Shown one piece after another: positions 11,535 to 23,682 of a stretch of 64,000 nt of DNA. Both the position numbers and the translations under genes were made by a program. The notes beneath the pieces are model-generated. The model was not told where the DNA came from. It ran no database searches and saw only the letters and a program-made list of their open reading frames with translations. The DNA comes from Atherix ibis (lineage: Eukaryota > Arthropoda > Insecta > Diptera > Athericidae), in assembly GCA_958298945.1 (NCBI GenBank), contig OY282605.1, positions 42,869,499 through 42,933,498 of the forward strand, given 5' to 3'. The stretch's first letter is position 1. Each line of letters opens with the position of its first letter.

Positions 11535-11889
11535 CTGTCATTTCTGAGCACTATGGCTGTATGATAACTGTCTTTTTTTGGGGCTGAACATAAAAATTTC
11601 ATTTTGGAATGCAAAAAATTGAGCAAAAAGTTCTCAGGACTTGTAATTTCGATATTAATTTTTGATGTAATGGGCTTTATCTTGAAAGATCATGTTTACG
11701 CAGATAATTGTCATACTTTAGAGCCTTTAAAAATCAACATTCCGTCAAATAAACACCTGGAAATGTGCGAAAAAGTCATTAAAAATTACTTTAAAAGGAT
11801 GTAAGAAGTGCAAGAAGCCTCATGACAATCATTTGAAAAAAATATTACAAAAAATTATGCTACTATAAATATTGTCATTTCTCTATAAT

Positions 11890-12599
11890 TTCATATTGAT
11901 TTAATTGATGAAAAGGGCAAATATTATAGATTATAAATCGAATTACGAATAGGTATCATACTCTTCAAAATTGATTTTTCTCTGCTCCTATAAATAATAT
12001 ACTAAAAATACGAATATTCTATGAATAGTATTAAGTTAATCATTTGTAAATTATATATAAAATTGGAATGGATATTTATACTTTCAGCCTTATCAGTTGA
12101 TTATTAAAATTTTCATGAATTTAATCAATTTACTTGTACATTAATAATTTGATTATTCACACCATTTGAATTCGTTTGTGATATAGAATTTGAGTTTAAT
12201 TTTGTATGTAAAAAAACGAATACCATATACTAAGTAGTAAATATAAACACTATGCAGAGGGTGATCAATAATTAAACAACCAAACAAATTGGAGTGGCAA
12301 GGGACGTAGTTTTCTATCGAAATATTTATGTTGTTACCAAACTTTGATGGTTCTAGAATAATTTTTAATTTTTTTTTGCAAATTTTCCTAATATAGACTG
12401 GATGGTTAAATGGTTTATCGTACCTTATGTTATATGTAACTAAATAAATGGAATTAAAGATACTGAGAGCAATCTAGCAACACTCACTTTCCTTCCGCCA
12501 TATCATGTGCGTTAGTCCTTTCTAAACGTTGTTACGTGACTCTAAGGAGCGCGATTATTGAAGTTGGGTTTTTATAGTACGTGACGTAAAATGGTTCAG
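11890..12599. other. AT-rich sequence, no gene seen
   Basis: I see no coding or repeat feature that can be supported. The stretch near 12480-12580 is less AT-rich and may belong to the degenerate mariner that follows. Confidence 0.4.
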
Positions 12600-12860
12600 T
12601 GAAATTTTGGTGCAAAAATGTCCAATTAAATTTTATGTTAAGCTTGGTGAATGTTCGAGTTTCATTTATGAAAATTTGTAACGATTCTTTAGCGATCATT
12701 ACTTATTAAGAGCACAATTTTGGAGAGCCGAGAAGCAATTGAAGACGCTCCTCACTCAGGGAGTCACTCAACATAGAAATCTGATGAATATTAGGAATGA
12801 TTAGGTGAGCTTGTGAAGTCAGACTGTAGAATAACCTTGAAACTCCTTATAAAAGGGATT
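12600..12860 (+). pseudogene. Degenerate mariner-like transposase N-terminus
   Basis: Two plus-strand frames give IKFYVKLGECSS, then SREAIEDAPHSGSHST, then LGELVKSDCRITLKLL. This matches the order of the mariner N-terminal helix-turn-helix region (F-W-LG-S, RE-IEDDPRSGRPST, LV--DRRIT). Stops are frequent and the catalytic domain is absent. The assignment rests on motif order only. Confidence 0.45.
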
Positions 12861-12887
12861 CTTTATGTCAGATCGGATATTGCAGAT

Positions 12888-13489
12888 CTTAGACTATAGA
12901 AGAACTGGATAGGCCACTGCACAAAAATTCTGTTCAAATTTTTTCCAGAATCCATTCTTAAGAACACACACACTTGTAAAATGACCTTTCGCGCAAATAC
13001 TTCTTATTCTAAAATAAAAACTTCCTAATTGGTTTTGTGAAGAATAAAACTATGTATTTAAATGTCAACAAAAGTATGCAAGCATTTCGACATGCTACCA
13101 CTTCTTGGAAAATGGCGTGTTTTAAAACTCTCCGAAAATCTACACAATTGAGGCACTTGATATTTAATTGATATTTACGAAATAAATAATAAACCTAAAA
13201 TACCAAAAGATTGTACAAAAAATAAATATTGCCTTCTGTCGTGTTTAAATTATATTTTTGTTTCGAATAAGTCAGTTAAAATGGATATTAATTATGCTTT
13301 TGGATATCAATAAATTTTTATTACGAAAACTGAATGTCAGTGGATGTCATGTCTACATAAAAAAATCTACACAAAAGTATCCAAGCATTACGATTTCTCG
13401 CCGCTTTTGCAATAATTTTGACAGAAAATTGCGTATACATATACGAAAATCTAACGTACGGGCATATCCAGGTATTCTTTAATCCAAAG
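12888..13489 (+). mobile_element. Element A, copy 2 (short)
   Basis: The left TIR is CTTAGACTATAGAAGAACTG at 12888, and the right TIR ends TTCTTTAATCCAAAG at 13489. About half the interior found in the 1.3-kb copies is missing. The right end is followed directly by a LINE remnant, with the same junction as at 25137. Confidence 0.75.
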
Positions 13490-14760
13490 TAAATCCCCTT
13501 ATACAACACCCCCTGTCACACGGTCATCCACATCAATAAGTTCTGATTGGTAAACGGGATTCCTGTGGTTACCCCGCGCTCCTATGCACATGATCTGTCT
13601 AACTTTTTTGGTTTCCAAGATCAAAAACCACTAATCCAAGGACACCCTCGTTAGTATTATCTCAAAGGAGTGTTACTCAGGATCTGAAGACAATTTCAGT
13701 TGAAGCCTTCTAGCACTGCTATAACGACTGAAACAGCTGCCTAAGGAAGCTACTTTGAAGAGGATAACATCCTATCATAAGCTTAAAACTAGATTGGATT
13801 GATAGATTCTGTGACTTCTTGTGGAGTGTAGTAGGGTCTCTATGAAGGCACTTCCAATTCTGATGATTTTTTGCTATGATTGTGACTTCGTTCCATATTT
13901 TTTCAATACTAGCGATTTAGCTTAGCAAAGTCCCTTCCAGAAATTTTTTTGATGATTCCATTCATATATTACTAATTTTATTTCAACAGAGATAACGATT
14001 GACAAAGCTTTGGATTTTATTTATCTGGTTTTCGGTGACTAGCCTCATTTCGTGACCGTAGAAAAATCGATTTGACGTTGGAATTGAGAAGCGCCATACA
14101 TTACGAAATTGAGAAAATATTCTTTAAGCTTTATTCATTTTCGAAATAATACTACCTCCGTCTATATTGTGACGCTACTACCGAGATATGAGAAAGCGTT
14201 AATAAATTCTATGCTATCATCGCCTTTTTGAAAATTTTCTACATTTTTAAAATTAATCTTCATTACTGCAGTTTTAGTGCAGTTGATTTTTAAGGCCCGT
14301 TGATTCCGATAGTTCTTTAGAATTCTGCATTTTTCGTTGTATATATTGAGTGCTTACAGGAGAGTCGGATTGTTACCATAATCTATATCTTCAAGATGTT
14401 CTGAGAAATTCTATCGAACATCCCTATCAAGATCGCCTAGTGTAGTGCTTAGGATATCATCAAGCACAATTAGGAACAGAACTGGTGGAACTAAACAAGC
14501 CTGTCTTACTCCCGCAACTTTATATTGAGCTTTTATCGACTTGATGAATTTGTTGGGATGCCCCGATCTTCTGCGGGTATCCCACATATACGTATGATCT
14601 CGTGAGAGGCTATCGAACGCAGTACTGAACTGACTTCAATAAAGGTGGGACTCGATAGTATGGTAAAGTGATTCCCGGTAGTTACTACAAATGGATAAAT
14701 TTCCCTTTTTCGGTATTTTAATCAAGATGGCTTAGAGCTAGTCACGTGGTCATGTTTCAG
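13490..14760 (-). mobile_element. RTE-like LINE remnant
   Basis: Read on the minus strand from about 14520, the sequence gives TCLVPPVLFLIVLDDIL, the reverse-transcriptase core block often written GCLLSPVLFL. It is followed by NFSEHLEDIDYGN (equivalent to LEDIDYADD, with the catalytic YADD changed), LKINCTKTAVMKINF and GDDSIEFINAF-YLGS. Near 13790-13930 comes IWNEVTIIAKNHQNWK, the C-terminal tail. Many stops and frameshifts. The remaining 3' part recurs at 25138-25545. Confidence 0.65.
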
Positions 14761-15149
14761 TTTTCCAAAATTTTCTGAAAAAATAAATATCCCAGCTACT
14801 TATTATTAAATGCTAAATAAAAATTTAATAAAAAAAATTCAAAGGATTTTTTGACTTTTTCATAAATTTTCCACTACAACATATTTATAGAAGCTTGTTT
14901 AGACAAGTCAATGTGTTGGGAATATCACTTTTGCCTTCATATTAGGTTGGGAATTTTTACCTTAACGCGTGCTGTACAATCGGTGATATCACATTGAAGG
15001 CACCCCCCACCGAACACTATTCAGACGAGAACTATCACGAATCTCTCACCTGATTCAATTGCAACGAGTAAACAAACGTTACCTGATCTGTTTATTATTC
15101 ATATTTTATGATTAATTCAATTTTAATTTTATTATTTATATTAAAATAT
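14761..15149. other. AT-rich sequence, no gene seen
   Basis: Nothing recognised except a short less AT-rich stretch near 14960-15060. Confidence 0.4.
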
Positions 15150-15631
15150 AGGCCAAGTTCGGTCGAATGTGAAGATTTTGCTTACAGTTTTCTTCGATTG
15201 CAGGGGCGTGGTGCATCATGAGTTCTTGCCACAGGGTAGAACAGTCAATAAGGAATATTACCTGCAAGTTATGCGCAAGTTGCGCGAAGCAGTCCGCCAG
15301 AAACGCCCGGATTTGTGGAAGAACAAAAATTGGCTTTTGCACCACGATAACTCCCCTGCTCACGCATCGTTGCTTGTGCGCGAATTTTTGGCCAAAAATA
15401 ACACACTAATAATGCCGCAACCACCGTATTCCCCAGATCTGGCGTTCTGTGACTTTTTATTGTTCCCGAAACAGATTCTTTGATCCATTTTTAACTGAAC
15501 ATTAAAACTGGCCGAACTTTTCGGCATAAGTGAGAGACATGAGTACCAACATAACGCCACAAAAAATCGAAAATCGAAGATACGTAACCCGCAGAAATTC
15601 AAAATTCGCAATACTTTTTGAACAGACCTCG
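15150..15631 (+). mobile_element. Mariner M2, copy b (5'-truncated, inverted-end type)
   Basis: The plus strand encodes [35 protein letters not shown] (second Asp) and [20 protein letters not shown], then stops. The normal C-terminal end is replaced by an inverted copy of the family's left end, reaching the terminus at 15631, followed by TA. The left part of the element is missing. The same replacement junction is seen in copy f. Confidence 0.75.
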
Positions 15632-15699
15632 TATAATAGATATGCCCTGAAGCACCCATGTTCTGTGAGAAATTGGACCACCATATAGTGGTTCACTTC

Positions 15700-15890
15700 T
15701 TCATGGCTTCTTTCGGTTCACGTGGCGAAGTCAGGAATGAGATGATGTGTCCCTCTTGCTTTAACCGATTAGTCCCAGTGTCGATGCCATCTCGCCACTG
15801 TCCCATTTCTTTCCTCTCTGCTATATTAAGTGTCTGGGAAAAATCCGGCGTAAACGTCCAAAATAAATCATTTTTCAGAATATAATTTTT
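15700..15890 (-). pseudogene. Unrecognised coding-like stretch, minus strand
   Basis: A minus-strand frame is open for about 63 codons or more and ends at a TGA near 15703. It contains NDLFWTFTPDFSQTLN, AERKEMGQWRDGIDTGTNRL and GHIISFLTSPREPKEAMKK. No Met begins it, so it is a fragment or an exon. Codon third positions are far richer in G and C than the surroundings, which argues for real coding ancestry. I do not recognise the family; it could be a transposon gene or a copied host gene. Confidence 0.35.
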
Positions 15891-15924
15891 AATTTTTGCA
15901 TTTTTATACTTAATATACGAGTAG

Positions 15925-16130
15925 GAAAGTGAAAAAATGGCTGGGTGGTAAAAGATTTGTCAATAATGAAAATGTGGAGTCTTTATGGCTATTGATGGTT
16001 CTTACTACAATATAAACAGGGTATCGAAGCTTAAAGAAGACTATCTATGGGAAAAATGTATCGATCTTAAAGGAGAAATAAAGATATTTTATCCACATAT
16101 TTTGTCAGGTTACTTGTGGTACTACCCTCG
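15925..16130 (+). pseudogene. M1-related mariner transposase C-terminus
   Basis: The plus strand reads VKKWLGGKRFVNNENVESL, then after a degraded part LKEDYLWEKCIDLKGE. The M1 transposase has LKKWLGGRRFTSNEDV and FEKCIELKGDYVEK at the same places. The sequence then runs to CTACCCTCG near 16130, resembling the M1 terminus. Only the last quarter survives. Confidence 0.6.
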
Positions 16131-16263
16131 CACTATTCCAACTTAAACCTAAAGCTGCTTACGTTGCGAAAGATGACAATGTAAATAAATTTCTTATTAT
16201 ATAAATAATGAAATTTTTTTATCGTTTTTCTGAATTTAATTAGTAAAGTATATGTATATTGTA

Positions 16264-16990
16264 TAGGGTTTTAAAATAAAAGTGATATGATTTCTTTTTA
16301 AAAAAAAAGAAAATTCGCAGGAACGAATTCGATGAACTCAATTTTCGAGCACTTTTTCCACTAAATCAAGTCGTATGTCATGAATAGCACGTTCAATATT
16401 GACTTCTAATGCTTGAAGAGAGTCTGGTTTATTGCTAAAGACCAATAACTTCAAATAACCCCACAATAAATAGTCTAATAGTGTTAAATCACAACTTCTT
16501 GGAGGCCATTCAATGTCACAATTTCTTGAAATAATCGAATCTCCAAACTTTTCTCGCAATAATTCGGTTTTTGCACGTGCTGTGTGGCACGTAGCCCCGC
16601 CTTGTTGGAAGCAGATGTTGTCAAGATCAACTTCTTCCAATTTCTGCCATAAAAAGTTGGTTATCATCGATCTATACCGCTCTCCATTGACAGTAACTGT
16701 GTTGCCAGCTTCATTTCGAAAGAAGTACGGACCGGTGATTCCACTAGACCAAAAACCTCACCAAGCTGTCAATTTAGGTGTATGTAATGGGTGTTCATGA
16801 ATAATTTGTGGATTTTCTTTGCACGAGAATCGACAGTTTTGTTTATTTACTGCACCACTCAGATGAAAGTGAGCCTCATCGGAGAAGAACCATTGGGAGC
16901 CAATTTTAAACTTCAGTATGCGATTGAAGCGGTTCGTTCAAAACCATTTTCATATGCGATGTCATTTATGCGTAAACGAATAGATTTTTA
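16264..16990 (-). mobile_element. rosa-like DD41D element, family A, 5' part lost
   Basis: The left end TAGGGTTTTAAAATAAAAGT (after TA at 16262-16263) matches the ends of the copy at 53828-54740. The minus-strand transposase reads SQWFFSDEAHFHLSG (first Asp), [19 protein letters not shown] and RSCDLTLLDYLLWG (third Asp present), then [10 protein letters not shown]. The second catalytic Asp is Gly (QQGG for QQDG), so it is inactive. Spacing between the second and third catalytic positions is 41 residues, giving the DD41D label. At about 16895 it runs directly into element A sequence; the N-terminal coding part is missing. Confidence 0.75.
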
Positions 16991-18408
16991 ATATTGCGGA
17001 TTTTGTTGTTTGATAGAATTAGTTTTGGAAATTTATAATAAAACACAGTATTCTATTTTAAAATATTATTTATTTATTTATTAGATATTTCAACAATTAT
17101 GTGCACAATAAGAAGATAATCGTATACAACATTAAACTAAATGCTTAAAAACTTAATTACAAGATGAAAAATTTGATGTACTTAAAAAATTAATAACTAA
17201 TATTCTAAAAAAAAAGAAAAAAATATTATTTAGTAAATGCATTATAATGTGGTCTAATAGAACAAGCAAAACAAATTTATTTAAATAATAAGACTACCGA
17301 AGAATATACTTTATTTATTTTAACACAATGAAAACAGAAATGAAAAATAGACTGACAAATTCGGTACCTTAAACTTTCTTACACACACTTTATATACACC
17401 GGCACTGTACTATTTTATGGTAAACATTGAACTGTCAACATCGGATTTGTTTACATTTGTTCAATGCCGAACTTTTCAGTTTTTCACCACTTTTTGGATA
17501 AAATATATCACTTAAACCCATTTAGGCACATCACAAATAACATTTTTGTTATTTTATTTACTAAAACTACAGTAAACTTACCGAAAGAAAAGAAATTCCC
17601 GGCTTCCTCATGTCATTGTAGGAAAAACAATTCTTCACGAAACACTTAATTTTCACAAATAACATAACAAAAATGTTATTTGTGAAAATTAAGTGTTTCG
17701 TGACTCACGAATAACATTTTTGTTATTTTATTTACTAAAACTACGATATCAACTTACCGAAAGAAAGAAATTCCCGGCTTCTTCATGTCATTGTAGGAAA
17801 AACAATTCTTCACGAAACACTTAATTTTCTGAAATAAAAACTTCTTATTAAATGTTATCAATAATAAAACTATTTATAAAAATACTTACTTTTTTTGAAT
17901 ACTTTAAAATACATAAAAACCACACTTTAAATTCCACTTTCGACACTTTATTATTTTTATCAATAACAAATTCGAAAATGACACCGCTAGTTAGATTAGT
18001 TCGAGTTGTAATCACTTTCATGGAGAATGGCAGGTTGTAAAACTCTCCGAAAGTCTACAAAATTGAGGCGCTTTATATTTGAATGATATTTACGAAATCA
18101 ATAATAAACCTAAAATAGAATTTCATTTCATATCAAAAGATTGTAAAAAAAATAAAAATTGCCTATTGTTGTGTTTAAATTGAATTTTTGTTTCAAATAA
18201 GTGAATTAAAAAGAATATAAATTAGGCTTTTGCAAGGTAATAAATTTCTATTACGAGAACTAGATGGCAGTGAGTGTCATGTCTACATAAAAATATCCAC
18301 AAAAAGCTATGTGATAAATGCCAATTCTCGCCGCTTGGCATGTAATTCTTACACAAAATTGCGTATACATATACGGTAAGGTCCTATCCAGGTATTCTTT
18401 AATCTAAA
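16895..18408 (+). mobile_element. Element A, copy 3, left end replaced, with internal duplication
   Basis: The right TIR ends TTCTTTAATCTAAA at 18408. The left TIR is missing: element A sequence begins around 16895, fused to the rosa-like transposase. It contains a roughly 180-bp local duplication (about 17525-17650 repeated at 17705-17829) joined by a perfect hairpin. Confidence 0.65.
17636..17702. repeat. Perfect 30-bp inverted repeat inside element A copy 3
   Basis: The arms 17636-17665 and 17673-17702 are exact reverse complements separated by 7 bases. The direct repeat flanking the hairpin suggests a replication template switch. Confidence 0.85.
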
Positions 18409-18529
18409 CTCTTATTGGAAAACCCTTTAGAAGGTCTGTTTTATATTTTGAAATATAAACTTTTATTTAGTTTCTAAATTCAATTAAACATAAAATATAA
18501 ATAATAAACTGATCAGATCATGTTTCCAT

Positions 18530-18745
18530 TATCGATTTTTGATCCATTTTTTGGAATGGGCAAAAATCGAAGACGATCCAAAATACATGCAAGCAAAGCA
18601 GCTGTCAAAAATTAACTGAACATTCAAAATTACCGAACTTGTCGGCATAAGTGAGAGACATGAGTACCAACATAAAGCCACAAAAAATCGAATATACGTA
18701 ACCCGCAGAAATTCAAAATTCGCGATTTTTTATGAACAGACCTCG
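18530..18745 (+). mobile_element. Mariner M2, copy c (inverted-end fragment)
   Basis: Only about 216 bases remain: the stretch TGATCCATTTTTTGGAATGG and then the inverted copy of the family left end, finishing at 18745 before TA. No transposase is left. Confidence 0.7.
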
Positions 18746-20539
18746 TATGTGGTAAATCGTTATTCGTTCTTGTCGCTCGTCACAATTGTGTTCATTTACC
18801 ATAAGATTGTAAAGGTTTTATAATTTTTTACAGCAATTTTAGTTTTCGTCTAAAATATCTTCTGAAGAACAAAAACAAAAAAAAAAAACTCTTTGAAGTA
18901 ATATTTTCCAAGAACAGAAAAATCAACTTTCCTAACAGATGAGAAAGTAAAATATACATAAAAAATGACGCATGATGATGGTGGTACGAATGTAAATATG
19001 TATAAATAGAACTCCAAAGAAAATATATTTCTCTAGAAGTATTAAAAGTAAAAAAAAGAAGAAAAATCTTTAGCATTTTCTATTTCTACGATAAAATTGA
19101 TGAAAATCTAAATAAAAGAAGGTCAAATTAATGAAGCATATTTGGTCGAAGTCAACAACTCAATAAATGTTACTTACGAAATGCTCGTCTATGTGCAGTT
19201 GTCACTGGTTGAACTGAGTTTAATTATTTCAACGTTTATAATAGAATCGACTCTCTTTTATTTATTTATTTATTTATTTCCAAATCATCCACATATATAC
19301 GTAAATACATAAATTTCCATATACAAATATGTACATACATAAAAATAAGAGTATACACAAAAGAGCAAATGTTCATAATTGATTGTTGAAGGAATTTGAA
19401 TACGTGGTATTTTGATTAATAGAAAATTAAAATGAATAAATTCTATTGTATTCTTTTTTTTTTTATAGTGAATGCTATTTTACCGTAAAATTAATTTTTA
19501 TAAGACAATTATTTTATATATAGTATGGATATGGTCCATGTAATAATTGAATAATAATTTAATTTTTATAAAGACTTACACGTATAGTCCCACAATTTGA
19601 ATATAATCCATAATTTCACTAGCTCGGATTATATTTCACATTTAACTTTTTTTTGCCGCCTATACATTATTTATCAGAAGCTTTTGGATGAATCATTAAA
19701 ATTACGATTTTGTTTTAGATTAAAATCAAACATATAAAAATAATATGTAATCACACATGTAATTAGAATAAAAATATTAAATATATTCGATAGAGAAAAC
19801 AAAACTATTTTGTATACAAAAATTTTAAGTCAGAAATAATTAAAAATTATACAAAATTTTAAATATAGTCTAAATTTTTGATATATTTTTTTAAAAAGAA
19901 AAACCGTGTATGAACATGTACTTATAAACATATGTATGTATGTGTAGATGATGAGTATTTAATTGAAAATATATAGCATAAGTTGGGCTATTTCTTTATT
20001 TTGTTAACTTCAGCTCGAATATGAAATTTATTAATTTATCATATATATACCTATATGTGTGTATATGTATTTAACGAAAAGTCTTCTATAAATAATGCGA
20101 GAAATGTATTTCCAAAAAAAAATTACAAATTCTATTTTTATTTATGTATTTATTTATTTATGTATTTTTTTGTGTTTATGTTCAAATAGTTAATTTTGAA
20201 TGTTTGAACGAAGAACAATATTACATATTATGTATGCTGTGAAGAGGAGTAAGAAGAAAATATGGTGAAGTCAATTTTAAATTTAAATTCTCTCTAAAAA
20301 TAATTTTAATAGAAAAAAGTTTCCTTGAATAATTTTCTGCTTATTATTACAATATTTTCCTTAATTTTTTGTTGTTGTTATTTTTTGCAAAACTATTTAT
20401 GATTCTTCAATTTCAAATTGAATTAAATTTAATTTTAAATGCGGAAACTATATAAAATGCTATAAAAGTTTTATAGTAAGCGAAACTAACGAGAAGAAAC
20501 AAATTGGAGAAATTATTTAAACTACGTGTATACTTAGAG
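18746..20539. other. AT-rich sequence, no gene seen
   Basis: Contains short TTTA microsatellites near 19257-19280 and 20140-20160 but no exon or transposon I can identify. It may be intron of drk if exon 1 lies further upstream. Confidence 0.4.
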
Positions 20540-21844
20540 CTTAGATTATAGAAGAATTGGATAGGCCTCTACATAAAAATTCAGTCCGAATTTTGTTGGC
20601 AATACATTCATAGAACGCATCCACATGCAAATTGACAGAAACGGCGTAAATCAGTGGGGGCCAATTTTAAACTTCAGTATACGATTGAAGAAGCATTTCG
20701 TTTAAAATTCTTTTTCATATGTGATGTCATTTATACGTTAACAAATAAATTTATTAATATTGCGGGGATTTTATTGTTTGATGGAATTAGTATTGGAAAT
20801 TTGCAATAAAACACATTATTCTATTTTAAAATATTATTTATTTATAATTCTCGTAAAGCTAAAAGACAGTCTTCGCAATGCAAAGACTTGCGTCTAGCTT
20901 AAAAATAATTAAGCCTGATATGTATTCGAGCACTTTTTTATTATATTCATTAAGTGCAGATGGGTTAAATAAATAATCATGGTCACTTAAAATATTTATT
21001 TAATCCATTTGCACTTAATTTCCCTTAAATTTTCTTACACACACTTTACGTACCCCGGCACTGAACTATTTTCTGGTAAACATTGAACTGTCAACATCAC
21101 ATTTGTTTACATTTATTCGATGACGAATTTTTCACTTTTTAACCTATTTTTGGACAAAATAAATCATTAAAATCCATTTACACACATCATAAACTAAATT
21201 TTTGTTAATTTCAGTAGTAAAAATGAAGATGTTAATTTACCGAAAAAAGAAATTCCCGGCTTCCTCATTCCCGGTTGAATGACCAGCAACCCTATATAAA
21301 ACACTTAATTTTCTGAAATCATAACTTCCTATTAAATGTTATCAACAATATAACTATTTATATAAATACTTACTTTTTAGTAAATACTTCAAAAAAAGAT
21401 AAAAACGAACCCTTTCACTTGCACTTTCCGATAAATGCCAAAATAACCATTTTAAAAACAACAAAAGTATGCAAGCATTTCGGTATGCTACCACTTTCAT
21501 AGAGAATGGCGTTTTTTAAAACTCTCTGAAAGTCTACAACAAAATTGAGGCGCTTTATATTTTATTGATATTTACGAAATAAATAATAAACCTAAAATAC
21601 AATAGCATTTAATACCAGAAGAGAAATAAACAAAGATTGTATTTTTTGTTTGGAATAAATGATTTAAAATGAATATTAATTATGCTTTTGCAATTCAATA
21701 AATTTCTATTACGAAAATTAGATGTCAGTGGTTGTTAACATATGTCTACATAAAAAAATCTACACAAAAGTATGCAAGCGTTACGATTTCTTACCGTAAC
21801 AAGCGTTACGATTTCTTACCTATCCACGTATTCTTTAATCTAAA
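20540..21844 (+). mobile_element. Element A, copy 4 (near full length)
   Basis: The left TIR CTTAGATTATAGAAGAATTG begins at 20540 and the right TIR ends at about 21844 (CCTATCCACGTATTCTTTAA). At about 1.3 kb it is one of the two longest copies, with the block around 20850-20940 shared with copy 7. No open frame of note. Confidence 0.75.
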
Positions 21845-22040
21845 ACTCTGAGAGACCCCCCCCCCACCACTAGTTGCCTAAAGAATTAATGGAATTAAAC
21901 TAAATTTTGTTCATGTAATCGATGAAGTGAGAGGGGATTTAAACCTTGTGTCTTTTTGACAGATTCTTCTCTTCGTCCATGTGTCTCTTTTGTGTCTTTT
22001 TTAACAGATTCTTTGATATTCTAAGTTGCGAGCATATGTA

Positions 22041-22911
22041 CACTACGGGTAAAAAGTGTGCGACTACCTTAATAACAACATATTCTCTAGAAATCTTTGG
22101 TTAAAATCTTAATAAATCGGAAATTTGTATTATATCATTGGATAATAAAATATATGGTTAATTTGGACCTTTTTTTTTCTTAATATTTACATAAAGTTAA
22201 AGCTATTATGTTCTATTTAACTAAAAAAAATTTAGAAACATGAAAAAAATCGTTCAATTTGTGTTGATATTGCGCTCTGTTATTGTTATTTTATTTAACG
22301 AAGGTAAATCGGAGCGTTTTATAGCGGCCTAAGTTAAAATTTTCAAAAAGTTACGTTCATAGAACTATAGAAAATTATAATCAGATCGAAAGGCTTTATT
22401 TGCACAACTAGTAAAAGAAATTGAATAATTATATTACCTCAAATTCAGTGTGAATTAAATAAATATTTATCGACATTTTCTATAAAATAAAAAATAAAAA
22501 GGTATTTCGAAAATAAATAAAAGTTGTATGGAATGAGCTAGAGAAAAGAGTGCGGCGGCGGCACTATCCATCCTCCAAGGAAGGACTTGTGGAATGTTCT
22601 TCTGCCATGTTGGATTAGTATTTCTATAAATATGATAAAAAAAGCGGTTGACCGAATGCGTACTAGAATTGTACAAGCTTCCATCAGATGCAAACAAAGT
22701 TTTTTTTCTCGATAAAAAAGCAATTTGAGCATTTTTTTAAAAGTATTAATTCATAAAAAATTATTTTATTCAATTATAATAACAAAATTAATGTAATTTA
22801 AAACAAAAAAAAAAAAATAAACATTATTTTCGCTTATTCATTTTAATTTCAAAGTTTTATTTTAACTTAACCCATAAAATCAAAGTTGTCGTATATTTTT
22901 CGCCTGAAGTG
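22041..22911. mobile_element. Non-autonomous Tc1/mariner-like element
   Basis: The ends CACTACGGGTAAAAAGTGTG (left) and the complement of CACTTCAGGCGAAAAATATA (right) form an imperfect TIR of at least 24 bp. Both are flanked by TA (22039-22040, 22912-22913), and the flanks form CATATG on both sides. The interior is AT-rich. A minus-strand frame at 22467-22697 contains FASDGSLYN, which could be a degraded first-Asp block, but this is weak. Confidence 0.55.
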
Positions 22912-22913
22912 TA

Positions 22914-23680
22914 CATATGTAAGTACATAATCGTTATTATTACCAAAGGAAGAAAGAGCATGTGCCACATTTTAGTTCAAATCTTTCCAAGAAAATAATA
23001 TTAAAATGTCATAAATTGCTTAAAATGTAAACAAATAATTTTTGTTTGTTTGTTGTCTACATAACAAAAAAATGTTTCAATAAAATAACGTCAAACATTA
23101 GGAAATTTTACCATTTCTAATATATTATTTATTTTTTCTTAGAATTTACGAATATATGGCATTTTTTTGACATTTTCATTACTAATTTCTTGAGTGGCTA
23201 TTTTATGAATAAAAGCAAGCACATTTTATTAGAAAGTAAAAAAACACAACAACAAAAAAAAGTTAGACAAAAAAAAATTAAAAATATTTTGTTTCTTTTT
23301 TTGAGATTGATGCTTTTATGAATAAATATTTGAATGAAATGAAATTTATTGAATATATTTACTTTCGACTGATCATAATAAAAATTCCATTTACATATTT
23401 GAAAAATAATGAGGTGAATGTCAACGGTTTTACTATTATTGAACAAAAAGGTAAATGATTAGTGTATGAATTTATTGCGCAAATCGACTACATAAAATCG
23501 GCATTTACTTCTTTGTTGTTGTTTTTTTTTTACTTTTAACAATGGTTAATGAACTGTCTGGTTTTGTGTGAACAATTGCACAAGTCGTTTAGATGGCGTT
23601 AGTGCGACTATGATGATTTTGTATTTTACTATCACTATCGATTATTTGTCTTTTATGTGTTCCTTTTTCTTAACAAGGAA
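22914..23680. other. AT-rich sequence, no gene seen
   Basis: Only homopolymer-rich DNA; the minus-strand frame at 23198-23446 is low-complexity and not supported. Confidence 0.45.
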
Positions 23681-23682
23681 TA

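Larger units (their letters stand above)
10001..11880 (+). pseudogene. rosa-like (DD41D) transposase, family B, split by a LINE
   Basis: The plus strand reads KYVDWALEQQ, then FSTEGPFSLNGYV (first-Asp block, with Thr in place of Asp). Next comes ETLWCAF, a stop, and FLENREGEIVAVISE up to 10248. The frame resumes at 11551, directly after the LINE, with HYGCMITVFFW. It continues through a deleted core to GFILKDHVYADNCHTLEPLK and CEKVIKNYFKRM, the C-terminal blocks of the family. The second-Asp block is missing. Removing 10249-11534 plus one copy of the target duplication restores the reading frame, which proves the order of events: transposase first, LINE later. Confidence 0.7.
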
